Below, piece after piece: positions 1-10,091 of a stretch of 64,000 nt of DNA. The stretch is from Ascoidea asiatica (lineage: Eukaryota; Ascomycota; Saccharomycetes; Ascoideales; Ascoideaceae), in assembly GCA_001600695.1 (NCBI GenBank), contig BCKQ01000003.1, forward strand, positions 434,001 to 498,000. Direction: 5' to 3'. Positions within the stretch are counted from its first letter, which is position 1. Each line of letters begins with the position of its first letter. The notes under the pieces are model-generated. The model saw only the letters and a program-made list of their open reading frames with translations. It searched no databases and was not told where the DNA came from. The translations under genes were made by a program, and so were the position numbers.

Positions 1-1290
1 CAATCATCCAAAGATGCAAATTCAATAATAAATTCAGAAAATAATCAAGAGAATCAAAATCAAAATCAAAATCAAAATCAAAATCAAAATCAAAATTCAA
101 ATTGTAATGAGACTTGTAAAAATTGTGATAATGAAAATTATAAAGAAAATGAAAATAGAAAACAGAATACTAATAAGAGTCTTAATATCAATAGTAACAA
201 CAATAATAATAATAATAATAACAAAAACAAAAACAAGAACAAAATTGAAAATGAAAGTGATAACGAAAGTGGATATGAAAATGAAAATGTCATGTCTAAT
301 ACTAATGAAATTGAGAAAATTAAGAAGAATGAACTAGCGACCATAAATGAAATAGGAAAAGATGATGATGATATTGATTTAGCTTTAAGGCCAACACCTC
401 CAGTTGGAATGTCAGCAAAGGCTAAAGGAAAATTACCAGCAGATGCTCCTTTATATAGAACTTGGTCAGGTTTAGTAGCTTTAAAAATAATATTAAAATA
501 TATTGAATTGATTAAAAAAAATGTACCGAATTTTGATAATTATAATTCTATTGAAACTAAAGGTCTTTTAAAAGCAATTGAATCTATACCTGATATTGAA
601 AATAAAATAAATAAAATAGCTACAGTAGAATATCTTCCTCAAACAGATTTACCTCAATTAAAATTTCTTTGGTCAAATGTTTCTTTAGGTTGGTATGAAA
701 GTATTCTTTGGGGGCAAATTTATAAAATTGATTTTAGTTTATCAAATAAATTGCATTCAAAAAACTTTTCTGATACTATAAGTAATACATTCTCAGGTTT
801 TGGGTTATCTGCTTTCACAGGAAATAATAAGAATAAAGAGCCTGAAACTAGCAAAAGTGATGAAATACCTAGAAATAAGCCTATTTCTAGAAGAGCTTCT
901 AGTTGGTCATTTGCTGGTTGGAGTAATAATACTAATAATAATCCAGATCAAGATAATATTGAAATTGCCAAGAAATGTTTAACAAATATCAATATTTATT
1001 ACGGAACCAAAATTGTTTTATTCAAAACTAAAAAAAGAGCACCAGATGTACCTTCTCTACTTCAGCCTAGAGGTGCTGTTGATGCTGTTGCTGATACTTT
1101 TATCAAAAAATTAGGTGACCTTAGAATAACGAGAAACAATACTCTTCCAGCGCATAATCCTTCATTGAATGAACCTCCGACAGAACTTTCTCATAGAAAT
1201 TCGCTTCCAAACATCAATGCAAGAAACTCTATTCAGTTAAATAGTCAAAGACACAGCTCATTGAATCTTTCTCTAGGTGCAATTCAATAA
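1..1290 (+). CDS. HID1: HID1/Ecm30 family protein, C-terminal part (5' end outside the window)
   Basis: The frame is open from base 1 without a stop, so this is the tail of a longer gene; the ATG at 292 is internal. Seen: an Asn/Gln/Glu-rich stretch (about codons 1-115), then the segment LALRPTPPVGMSAKAKGKLP at roughly 4-50 residues after the internal Met, followed by a helical block ending in WYESILWGQIYKIDF. This order (RPTP..., a helix block, a W-x-x-x-x-WG-x-I-Y motif) matches my recollection of the C-terminus of HID1 (human) / ftp105 (S. pombe) / Ecm30 (S. cerevisiae). Those proteins are Golgi/TGN-associated peripheral membrane proteins involved in secretory trafficking and, in fungi, in localising a deubiquitinase. 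Residues 160-332 are Ser/Asn-rich and probably disordered. The family match is by eye; the N-terminal body cannot be checked. Confidence 0.78.
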   Translation, partial: QSSKDANSIINSENNQENQNQNQNQNQNQNQNSNCNETCKNCDNENYKENENRKQNTNKSLNINSNNNNNNNNNKNKNKNKIENESDNESGYENENVMSNTNEIEKIKKNELATINEIGKDDDDIDLALRPTPPVGMSAKAKGKLPADAPLYRTWSGLVALKIILKYIELIKKNVPNFDNYNSIETKGLLKAIESIPDIENKINKIATVEYLPQTDLPQLKFLWSNVSLGWYESILWGQIYKIDFSLSNKLHSKNFSDTISNTFSGFGLSAFTGNNKNKEPETSKSDEIPRNKPISRRASSWSFAGWSNNTNNNPDQDNIEIAKKCLTNINIYYGTKIVLFKTKKRAPDVPSLLQPRGAVDAVADTFIKKLGDLRITRNNTLPAHNPSLNEPPTELSHRNSLPNINARNSIQLNSQRHSSLNLSLGAIQ

Positions 1291-1664
1291 ATATTATGTT
1301 TTAATCTTGACTTATTTTATTTCTTTTAGATGGTTTCAAAGCGAATGTAAAAAAAAAAAAAAAAAAAAAAACGTAAAATAATAACAATAAAACAATTAAA
1401 CAATAAAACAATTAAACAATAAAACAATAAAACAATAATAACAATAATAACAATACTGTAGTAGTTAGCGGTGGTACACCGTCTCTTTTTCTTAGCTTTT
1501 TACTCTCTTTTTTACCTAACCACATTATTTCTATTCCAAAACGACTATAAAAATTAGTCTCGAATCTCACATTAGTTTCATCTTTTTAAATCAATTTTCG
1601 ATAATAAAAGGAATATAAATATATAACCAATTTTATAATATAAAGGTGAAAGAAAAGATTTTAG
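1291..1664. repeat. Intergenic spacer with poly-A run and imperfect ACAATAAA repeats
   Basis: The spacer between HID1 and IES1 holds a 23-A run at 1349-1371. It is followed at about 1381-1455 by short imperfect repeats of the type acaataaaacaatta. IES1 should be driven from the remaining 200 bp, where tataaaaatt-like AT tracts occur. No RNA gene is seen. Confidence 0.7.
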
Positions 1665-4184
1665 ATGAGATCCTTGAAGAGAGGAAGTCCTGATGGTTTC
1701 GCGTTTATGGAGACTAGAGAGCTTCATCATTCAAAAACCAGATATCAGACCCAAAATATTAAAATGATTTCGAATGGCAAATTATTCAAAGCGTCAGCAA
1801 AAGAATTAATTAAATTTATTAATAATGCTAAAAAAAGAAGGTTGATGATTAATTTGGAGCCTATTGATGAAGATATCTTATTGGAAGATAATTTATGGCA
1901 AAATTCAGATGATGAAGAAGAAATTTATTTGAGGTTGAAACATATTTTGACTCCAAGAAGAAATCAGAAGGATGTTGTTTATGATCAAAAGAAATTATTT
2001 GATTCTTCCAATTATAGGGCACACCAAGAACCAAAAGTTATTCTTTCGAAAAATAAAGTAGTAAAAATTCCAATAAGGCTGAAGCCTAATACATCTTCAA
2101 CGCCCCTATCCAAACATTCAAAGTCTGTATCATCATCTAGTAAAAAGCTGAAGATTACCTTATCAACAAAAACGGATAATGGTAATAAAAGTTTGAAACC
2201 CATTACAAGCCATGAGAAAGAATTAAAAGCAAATGATCATGATGATAAGATTGAAGACTATGAAACAACCAGAAAAAGATTAGAGGCAGTTGAAAAATCA
2301 AATATGGAAAGACTGAAAAGAGCCACCAAAAGAAGAAGGTTGTCATCGAATCCAATTCCACCTGATACTGAAGGGATAATAACCGAACTTCTTGATTCAG
2401 AAGCTTCTCCTACTAAACCAATATCATCTACAAGAAAAAAAAAAGAAAAAAAAGTAAAATTATTAGCTAATTCCCAAGTCGATCAAATCATCAAACCAAC
2501 TATAAGGATGTCAAAGAGAATCAGTTTATCAAAAAAAAAACATGAAATCAACAAAGCTCCAATTATGACTATCAAAGAACGAGAAACGTTTTTAGAAAAT
2601 ATATATCAGAGAGTTTCTAAGCTAGTGGAAGAGAATGAAATTTTAGAAGATGCTGAAGCAGAAAAAAAAAGGTTAAGTTTACCAACTGGAGGAGGCAGAA
2701 TTTATTATGGTAAGCCAATATATAGAAAAGATATATTTTATGATTTATTGAATGCTATCTTTTCAAATGATCAAAAGGTTTTTACAAATTATTTTGAACC
2801 AGACTCTCCTATTAAATTAACGTTTTTTGATTTATATACTTTATCTCTTACTAATTGTTCAAAATGTCCTTTATATATTAAAGAAATAATTAAAGAAGAT
2901 AGAAATATAGGTATGATGTTTGCAATGATTAATTTATTAGTAAATACAGGACTTTTAACTACAACAATAACTTTCAATCCTAAATCTCAGAATCTAAGAA
3001 GATTTTACAGGCCAATTCCTGTTTTTCAAGCTGGTGAAATTACTGAAAATCAATCAAGATGCTTGTTTGAAACTAAAAGGAATAAGAGTTTTTTGATTAC
3101 AATATATAAAAAAAATGAACCGAAAAATTTCAGAGAATATTTTGAAATAGTTAAAAAAAAAGTTAATTCTTTTCCAAATGTGAATCCAATTGCAATGCTT
3201 TTTCTTTTCAAAGATCAAAGTGAAGATTGGATCAAATATTGTTTTTCATCATTGATTCTAAAAGGTTCAAAGGAAGAAACTTTAAAATCCACTTCTACAA
3301 AACTTAAAAAAAGATCAAGTTTATCGAAATCAACTGACGTTCCCTCGGTAAATTCAAATATTGAAAATGATAAATTTTCGTATAATATTTTAAAAGATTC
3401 GATTAATGCTCCATTTAGATCTATTTTTTTTGCTAGAGAAAAAACGCCTTCAAGTAGAGCTAAAAGATTTTTATGGATTATGTACTCATTTTTAGAAACT
3501 AATTTAACACCAACAGAATTAGAATCAAATCCTTTCAAAGATAGGGGAAGCATTTCATTTCCAAAATATCGTAATATTGTTAGTGGAAAAGAATATGATA
3601 TAGATACACCTGAAGAAATTGAATTTGGTAATACTAGGCAAAAAGTGAGAGAATCCATACAAAAAGTGAGCGAGCAAGAAGAAAAAATAAGAAACAAGTG
3701 TTCATTATATAATATGAAAGATCAAAGTACTAAAAATAATACTGAAAAAAATGAAAATGAAAAAAAAAAGTTTCTGAAATCATCTGAAGAATCAAAAGTC
3801 AAATCTCTGAGAATTGAATTAGAAGTGGTTAAACTAAAAGACACAAATTCAATGGATAATAAATCAATGGATAATAAATCTGTGATACTGTTTCATAACG
3901 TAAAGCATCCTAATAAACGTAAGCTAAAAAAGATAAAAAATAAAAAATATAAGTTTGAAGTATCAACTAAATTACCATTAAAACCTAGAATCAACTTGTC
4001 GAATAGTCTAGAAAAATTAGATTACGTTGGTCCATCTAACCTTAGAGTTGTGGGTTATTATAAAGAGAATAAATTATCTGAAAAATTATGGATGGAAGAT
4101 AAAGAAAAGGAAATAAGCGTTGCTTCTAATAAGATTTATAAGCCTTTAAAACTTAAAGTTCCCAAATTGAATAAAAAAACTTAG
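1665..4184 (+). CDS. IES1: INO80 chromatin-remodelling complex subunit Ies1
   Basis: The product is an 839-residue nuclear protein. The first 320 residues are basic and low-complexity. A conserved block then starts near residue 345 with KPIYRKDIFYDLLNAIF, continues through KLTFFDLYTLSLTNCSKCP and NLLVNTGLLTTTITF, and ends near residue 620 with RAKRFLWIMYSFLETNLTP. This is the order of conserved blocks known from fungal Ies1 (a W/Y-RKDIQYDFL-like start, 'NxGxMNTTxNF', 'RARRFLWLMYxYLE'). Ies1 is a fungal INO80 subunit that helps couple the remodeller to chromatin. The C-terminal 200 residues are Lys-rich and end in repeated basic patches. The length is in the range of yeast Ies1 proteins. The ATG at 1665 is the first in frame after an AT-rich leader. 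Confidence 0.85.
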   Translation: MRSLKRGSPDGFAFMETRELHHSKTRYQTQNIKMISNGKLFKASAKELIKFINNAKKRRLMINLEPIDEDILLEDNLWQNSDDEEEIYLRLKHILTPRRNQKDVVYDQKKLFDSSNYRAHQEPKVILSKNKVVKIPIRLKPNTSSTPLSKHSKSVSSSSKKLKITLSTKTDNGNKSLKPITSHEKELKANDHDDKIEDYETTRKRLEAVEKSNMERLKRATKRRRLSSNPIPPDTEGIITELLDSEASPTKPISSTRKKKEKKVKLLANSQVDQIIKPTIRMSKRISLSKKKHEINKAPIMTIKERETFLENIYQRVSKLVEENEILEDAEAEKKRLSLPTGGGRIYYGKPIYRKDIFYDLLNAIFSNDQKVFTNYFEPDSPIKLTFFDLYTLSLTNCSKCPLYIKEIIKEDRNIGMMFAMINLLVNTGLLTTTITFNPKSQNLRRFYRPIPVFQAGEITENQSRCLFETKRNKSFLITIYKKNEPKNFREYFEIVKKKVNSFPNVNPIAMLFLFKDQSEDWIKYCFSSLILKGSKEETLKSTSTKLKKRSSLSKSTDVPSVNSNIENDKFSYNILKDSINAPFRSIFFAREKTPSSRAKRFLWIMYSFLETNLTPTELESNPFKDRGSISFPKYRNIVSGKEYDIDTPEEIEFGNTRQKVRESIQKVSEQEEKIRNKCSLYNMKDQSTKNNTEKNENEKKKFLKSSEESKVKSLRIELEVVKLKDTNSMDNKSMDNKSVILFHNVKHPNKRKLKKIKNKKYKFEVSTKLPLKPRINLSNSLEKLDYVGPSNLRVVGYYKENKLSEKLWMEDKEKEISVASNKIYKPLKLKVPKLNKKT

Positions 4185-4958
4185 ATACTAGGAATATAAT
4201 CTGCCATCTGAAATAAAAAGAAAACTTTTACATATATCATTACTTTCTTTCATCTTCTTTTATTTCTATATTTACTTATATCTCTTAATTTTTTTTTCAT
4301 TTGTATTTTTCAAAGAGAATTGTTTTTTTTCAAATTTCGATTTCAATTATTTTGATCCTTAGCATTTTATTATTTTGATCTTGTAACTTTATTCTGGATT
4401 TTTTAGCGTCTTATAATTCTCTCTTATTCTTTTATTTTTTTACTTTTCCTTCTACTTTTCTCTTACAATTCTTTCATAATTTTTTATAATTTTTTGTAAA
4501 TTTTTGTAAATTTTTGTAATTTCGAATGTATTTTTAATAAAAATTGAATTTTTCGAAATGAATTTGTTGGAGACCAGTTTTGCGGATGTTCTGTTTCTGT
4601 GTTTGAAACGCGTAATTTTTTATTTTTTAATTTTTCAGTTGTTTTTAGTGTATTTTTTTTTAGTCTTTTACAATTGATTTGGTTTTGTTTGACTACGATT
4701 TTAAAAAAGATTTATTTTTGAAATATGATTGATTTAATGAAGTATATGACAAATTTAACAAGATAAAAAGGAATAAATAAGAAAGAAAGATAAAAAGAAA
4801 AACCGATATACAGTTTATATATATATATATATATGTACCAAATTAGATATAAAATATAAAAAAATTAGAAGATTAGAATATTGAATTATAAAAACTTTTA
4901 GGTTGAGATGAAAAAAAAAAATGAAAGAAAATTAAAAAAAAGAAGTAAATGAAATAAA
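4185..4958. other. Convergent intergenic region IES1 / PCK1
   Basis: This is the 3'-3' spacer shared by two converging genes. It is T-rich, with a tandem 10-11-bp unit of the type tttttgtaaat at about 4489-4523 and a (TA)n microsatellite at 4816-4834. Both suit 3'-end formation signals in AT-rich yeasts. No gene or RNA is seen. Confidence 0.7.
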
Positions 4959-6560
4959 TTAATAAGTTGGACCAGCTTTAATAACTTCTGGAGTACATTC
5001 ATCGGAATAAATTTTGAAATTTTCATCAAATAATTTAGCTAAAGAAGTTAAATTATTTTTATAAGAAGATTGAGAAGTTGTAAATTTGAAAGGATTTAAT
5101 AATTCTTTTGGTACTGAAGAACAATTTTTTGGAACTTGTAAATTAAAAACAGGAAAGTTTTCAAATTCTTCATTTGCTAAAGAACCATTATGAATTGCAT
5201 CTAAAATAGCTCTTGTATGTTTTAAAGGACATCTTTTACCACCTTTTGCAATAGAAGCACCAATCCAACCAGTATTTAATAACCAAGCATTAGTTTTATG
5301 TTGAGACATTTTTTCAGATAACATTTTAGCATATTTCATTGGATGTAAAGCTAAAAATGGTTGACCAAAACATGAAGAAAAAGTTGCTTGAGGTTCAGTT
5401 ACACCTTGTTCAGTACCAGCCATTTTTGAAGTATAACCAGAAATAAAATGATACATAACTTGTTCAATTGATAATTTTGAAATTGGAGGTAAACAACCTC
5501 TTGCATCACAAGTTAAAAGAATTATATTTGAAGGATGTTTATCAGCTAAACATGGGATTTTTGCAGTTGGAATATATTCAATTGGATAAGCACATCTTGT
5601 ATTTTGAGTTACAGTTATATCATCATAATCCACCATTCTATTTAAAGGATTATAAACAACATTTTCTAAAATTGAACCAAATTTAATTGCATTAAAAATT
5701 TCAGGTTCTTTTTCATCACTTAAACCAACACATTTTGCATAACAACCACCTTCAATATTAAAAACACCATTATCAGACCAACAATGTTCATCATCACCAA
5801 TTAATAATCTATTTGGATCAGCAGATAAAGTTGTTTTACCAGTACCAGATAAACCAAAAAATAAAGTAACATCATTATTTTGAATACCTTGATTTGCAGA
5901 AGAATGTAAAGTTAAAATATTATAATTTACTGGCATTAAATAAAACATTACAGTGAAAATTCCCTTTTTCATTTCACCAGCATATTCAGTACCTAAAATT
6001 ACCATTTCCATTGATTTAAAATTAATTTCAACAGAAGTTGAAGAAGTCATACCATCAGTAAAAGAATTTGCAGGAAATTGACCAGCATTATAAATTGTAA
6101 AATCAGGTTTAAAATCTTTTAATTCATCTTCAGTTGGTTTTATTAACATATTTCTCATAAATAAAGCATGATAAGCTCTTGCACAAATAATTCTAATTTT
6201 TAATCTATATTTTGGATCCCAACCTGCAAAAGCATCAACAACAAATAATTTTTCTCTTGTTTTTAAATAATCTAAAGATCTTGATTTTGAAATATTCCAA
6301 GTTCTTTCACTAACTTTTTTATTTACTGGACCCCACCAAATATTTTTATTTGAAGAAATTTCATCAACAATTCTTTTATCTTTTGGAGATCTACCAGTTT
6401 TATCACCAGAAAAAGCCATTAAAGCACCAGTTGAAGAAATACAAGTACCTTTTTCTTTTAAACCATCTTCATATAAAATTGGAATTGGAGAATTATGACG
6501 AATTATAGTTTCTTTAGATAAACCTAAAGTTTGTTTAAAATTTGATTCAAATGTAGACAT
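4959..6560 (-). CDS. PCK1: Phosphoenolpyruvate carboxykinase (ATP)
   Basis: A 533-residue ATP-dependent PEP carboxykinase, catalysing oxaloacetate + ATP to PEP + CO2 + ADP, the committing cytosolic step of gluconeogenesis. Seen: the GDKTGRSPKDKRIV signature (about residues 51-65), the P-loop GLSGTGKTTL (about 236-245), the kinase-2/metal motif LLIGDDEHCW (about 252-261) and the conserved tail with TGWIGASIAKGGKRCPL. The length is close to the about 540-550 residues usual in yeasts and no catalytic motif is missing. The gene is divergent from the MRX11-like gene across a 2-kb intergenic region, long enough for the glucose-repressible promoter expected of PCK1. Codons are strongly A/T-ending, but the gene is otherwise highly conserved, as expected of a highly expressed enzyme. 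Confidence 0.97.
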   Translation of the reverse strand: MSTFESNFKQTLGLSKETIIRHNSPIPILYEDGLKEKGTCISSTGALMAFSGDKTGRSPKDKRIVDEISSNKNIWWGPVNKKVSERTWNISKSRSLDYLKTREKLFVVDAFAGWDPKYRLKIRIICARAYHALFMRNMLIKPTEDELKDFKPDFTIYNAGQFPANSFTDGMTSSTSVEINFKSMEMVILGTEYAGEMKKGIFTVMFYLMPVNYNILTLHSSANQGIQNNDVTLFFGLSGTGKTTLSADPNRLLIGDDEHCWSDNGVFNIEGGCYAKCVGLSDEKEPEIFNAIKFGSILENVVYNPLNRMVDYDDITVTQNTRCAYPIEYIPTAKIPCLADKHPSNIILLTCDARGCLPPISKLSIEQVMYHFISGYTSKMAGTEQGVTEPQATFSSCFGQPFLALHPMKYAKMLSEKMSQHKTNAWLLNTGWIGASIAKGGKRCPLKHTRAILDAIHNGSLANEEFENFPVFNLQVPKNCSSVPKELLNPFKFTTSQSSYKNNLTSLAKLFDENFKIYSDECTPEVIKAGPTY

Positions 6561-6619
6561 TTTTAATTATATAATAATTTTAGTTAATAATGATTAGATA
6601 AATAATATAAGTAATTTAG

Positions 6620-6663
6620 TTATAATATAATATAATATAATATAATATAATATAATATAATAT
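6620..6663. repeat. (TATAA)n pentanucleotide microsatellite
   Basis: About nine uninterrupted copies of a five-base unit (tataa/taata) lie 60 bp upstream of the PCK1 start. They are a probable nucleosome-free AT tract and a likely length polymorphism. Confidence 0.9.
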
Positions 6664-7236
6664 ATAATAATAATAATAATAGTATTAGAAGATAATAGAA
6701 GAATTAAAATTAAAATTAAAATTAAATTTGTAAAATCCGGGGAAAATATAAAGATATTTATATCAAATATTCGTTTATGAATAAAAAAATTTAAAACAAA
6801 TAAAATAATAAAATTCAATTCTTTTAATTGAATTAATTGAATTAAAAGATTTAATTGGAAATAAGAAAATTATTTGAAATTTTACTTACAAATCGAGATA
6901 AAAAAAAAAAAAAAAAAAAAAAAAGGTTATAATCTATAAAATTTAGTAGAAAAGAAATAGATTTGATACAAAAAGATAAGAATTCATCGAGAATTTATTG
7001 TGGATTACGGTTGAATGTGGCTGAAAATAATGTTGGAAGATAGAAAAGATCTCGAGAATTCGCTTCTTGGACTGGTCAAGGAAACCATACATACTATTTA
7101 GTATGAGCAAAAAAAAGAAGCAGTCCATGGATTTGAGGGCGAGTTCAGATATAGTCAGAAGTAGAAAAGACTCCCACAAAAGCGCAATAAACGCAGGAAG
7201 AAAAGCTGGCACATAGTTAATCAGGCAGAGTGACAC

Positions 7237-7788
7237 TGAGTCATGCAAGTCATGCATGAGGAAGCTATTTAGTATGAAGGCAGGAAGTGGTCAACAGCCC
7301 CGGAAGAGGGTCTTCGATCTCTCATCGCCCGAAAAGGAACTTTTTGTGGGGAGCGCTGGGCAATGGAAGCAGAAATTACGGGACAGACCTGTCAAAAGAA
7401 GGTGCAAAAAGCAACGGGGCCAGGAAATTGTGGGACCCCTCGATAGGACAACTTCGGAAGAGGAGCAGGAACATCGGGTTCGTCGGGTTCGTCGGGCACA
7501 AACATCGCGTTTGAAATTGTTTGAGATTGTTTGAGATTGGTACTTTGAGCGACGAGTTCCGGTCGCCGCAGTTGCTTCTTCGGTGCTCGAGCAGAAAAAG
7601 AGAGTACAGCCTGTATAGAATCAGGTTTCTTGAACTTCCGAGCATAATGTCTCCTTGGTGGAGAGCCAGCCAATAGGGTGCGAGAATTGTATAACTGAAA
7701 GCCGGGACATGAACGCGCTCGACGCCCGACCTTGCCACCATGACTCAACCCCATTCCGGGATGATTCAATGTAATCCGGAATGACTCA
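7237..7788. promoter_or_regulatory. Cluster of TGACTCA-type (Gcn4/AP-1-like) sites
   Basis: Exact TGACTCA occurs at 7741-7747 and 7782-7788, and its reverse complement TGAGTCA at 7237-7243. A one-mismatch TGATTCA lies between the first pair at 7762-7768. The two exact copies share a longer direct repeat (atgactcaaccc), and CCGG-containing blocks sit between them. TGACTCA is the known core for Gcn4/AP-1 bZIP factors. Three sites within 50 bp in very AT-rich DNA is unlikely by chance. Which gene they control (PCK1, about 1.2 kb away, or the MRX11-like gene, about 0.8 kb away) cannot be told. Confidence 0.5.
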
Positions 7789-8409
7789 ACCCGTTAAGAA
7801 AAGTCCGAGGCCAGTTTTTCCAATTTCCGTGAGTCTTTGACAAGGAAAGCTCGTAGCTGCTTACGTAACAGCGGAACCGCTACGAGTTTTTACGAATCTT
7901 TGCCAATTAATCAGTTTACGTGTCTGTGATATTAAATAATTTGAAAAAAGTATCAGAAGACAATTTTCTCCATCGAATCAATTTCTTGTCACTCCTTTTT
8001 AGATAATTGGTATAGACATTATTTTCACCCCAAATTTCAAACCCATACAATTGGTTTCAAACTTAGTAGTACCCCAACTATGGACTCCATTTTTTTTTTT
8101 TTTTTTTGGTTTGCACCGTCGGGAAACTTTTTCCGGATGCGGAATAAAACAAAACAAAAAGCGAATTGTGGCTGTGTGTGGCTGTGTGTGGCTAGTTGTT
8201 AGTCTTAATAAAATCTTTGTGGAAAACAGCGCTGGAAACGACGAAAATCTCCAAAATTTCCAAAATTTCGTATTTCTTTCTAATTTTATTTGCTAAAATT
8301 CATGTTTGCTCAAATTTCAATCTTCAATATCTTCAATATCTTTATTATATCTTTATTCATCGTATCTGAACGTTAGAAATCTGAAGTCAAGTGAAACATT
8401 TTCAATATC

Positions 8410-8440
<31 letters not shown>

Positions 8441-8594
8441 GATAATAACTACAATTGTAATCAAATGAAAATAATAATAAGAATAGTAACTAGTTTATAA
8501 TTTACTTTATAAATTAATCAAAATCTTCAAAATTTTAATCATTTTACAATATTCATTTCAAATATACTATAATAATAATATATAAATAATAATA

Positions 8595-9293
8595 ATGTTT
8601 TTAACAAGGATAAATAAATTTTCAAAAATTAATTATTTAAATAATAATATTAATAAATTATTAATAAATTCTATTATAAATTCAAGAAAAAGAATAAGAA
8701 TTAAAAGATCTTTATCATCAAATAATTTAAATAATTTAAATATAACAAATATAAAGATAAATAAAATTTCAAATAAATTACCAAAATTTTTAAAAAATTA
8801 TTATAATTTAAAATTTTTAAATACACCAATATCTTATATTACTTCATTTTTAATATTACATGAATTAACAGCTTTAATACCATTATTTTCAATATGGTAT
8901 TATTTTATAAATTATGATATTTTACCAATTGATTTTATTCCAAATCAATTAATTAATCTTCTAGGTAATAATAATAATAACTTTATAAGTAACTTTATAA
9001 ATATTGATAATTTATATGATTCATGTAATAATTTTATAAATTCATTATTAAATTCAAATACATTTAAATATTTAAATATTAATAATAATTTAAATTCAAA
9101 AATTTTAATTCAAGGTATTAATTCATATGCAATTATTAAATTATTATTACCTTTAAGATGTTATATTTCAATAATCTTAACACCATTTTTTGCAAATTAT
9201 TTATTAATTCCATTTAATAATTTATTTAAAAATTCTTTTAAAATTTTATTTAAATTTTTATTTAAAAGAAATCATCAAAAAGTTATTATATAA
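8595..9293 (+). CDS. MRX11: FLILHELTAI-family mitochondrial inner-membrane protein (MRX11-like)
   Basis: A 232-residue protein with a basic, Asn/Arg-rich N-terminus (residues 1-50, with RKRIRIKR) of the kind seen in mitochondrial presequences. It contains SFLILHELTALIPLF at about residues 84-98. That string is almost the literal name motif of the fungal FLILHELTAI family (Pfam), to which S. cerevisiae Mrx11, a mitochondrial organisation-of-expression (MIOREX) associated protein, belongs. A second hydrophobic segment near residues 182-205 (LLLPLRCYISIILTPFF) suggests two membrane spans. An Asn-rich loop separates them. The biochemical function of the family is not established. The ATG at 8595 is the first in frame after the AT-rich leader. 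Confidence 0.7.
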   Translation: MFLTRINKFSKINYLNNNINKLLINSIINSRKRIRIKRSLSSNNLNNLNITNIKINKISNKLPKFLKNYYNLKFLNTPISYITSFLILHELTALIPLFSIWYYFINYDILPIDFIPNQLINLLGNNNNNFISNFINIDNLYDSCNNFINSLLNSNTFKYLNINNNLNSKILIQGINSYAIIKLLLPLRCYISIILTPFFANYLLIPFNNLFKNSFKILFKFLFKRNHQKVII

Positions 9294-10091
9294 AAACATT
9301 TATTAATACATGTATGTATATATATACGTTTAGATTCCTTCTTTCTTCTCTCTCCTCTTTCTTTTCTCTTTTCTGTCTTTTTATTAGTTCAAGGCGGTGC
9401 AGTCCAAATGTGAAACCAAGTGTGGCGTGTTGATACTACTAGCCACATGCTTTATTGATTACATAATAATCCACCCATTATTACCTAACTGCTCTCGTTA
9501 AATTATCATAAATCTATAAATAAGCCCTTCCCTGAATTTAATTCAATAACTTAAATTTATTTCAATTTATTTCAATTTATTTCAATTTATTTCAATTTAG
9601 TTTCAAATAAATTCTCAGTATTCAGAATTACTAATTGATTTTTAATAATTCAATAATAACATTTATGGGTAAATTTCATTTATTCATTAAAAAACAATTG
9701 TAAATCTTATAAATATTACAAATTTTATCAATTTTTATCAATTTCTTTATTTCTTTTCAGGGTTTCACTTTTAATTCATTGTTTTTATATTGTATTATAT
9801 TTTATTATTTTGTATTAATTAATTTATTCATATCCTTTTAATTAAAATCATACTTCTTTATCGACTAATAAAGATTATTTAATAATTAAAAATGTTTTTA
9901 ATTAAAAAAAAAATTATTATATAAACTGAGTTAAATCCAGTATTATTTTCTCTTTTTTACAAATTTACTTTTCTTTTAAATTATCTTTATTATTATTATA
10001 ATAAATTAAATTAAATTAAATTAAATTACTTTTATTCATTCCTTGAAACCCTTTATTTCTTACTTTAAAAAAACAAATTTAAAAATTTAAA
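9294..10091. other. Intergenic region MRX11-like / AA9
   Basis: It holds a (TA)/polypyrimidine 3' tract at 9310-9380 and a moderately GC-rich patch at about 9390-9500. A 10-bp tandem repeat (unit atttatttca, about 4.5 copies) lies at 9555-9600, and a TTAAA pentamer run at about 10002-10026 just before the AA9 leader. No gene is seen. Confidence 0.65.

Larger units (their letters stand above)
6561..8594. other. Long divergent promoter region PCK1 / MRX11-like gene
   Basis: Two kilobases without a convincing gene. The PCK1-proximal third is extremely AT-rich, with a (TATAA)n run (6620-6663) and 25 consecutive A (6900-6924). The middle, about 7,200-7,800, is clearly GC-richer than the genes around it and gives overlapping open frames on both strands, none with recognisable protein character. 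The distal part carries a poly-T run near 8,092 and a (CAAT)n tetranucleotide run (8412-8440) close to the MRX11-like start. A regulatory role for the GC-rich middle is inference. Confidence 0.6.

Noticed and set aside
7256-7769. Several overlapping open frames on both strands in the GC-rich part of the PCK1 upstream region
   Set aside because: They overlap each other in several frames, have no motif, and such frames arise easily where stop codons are rare because of higher GC.
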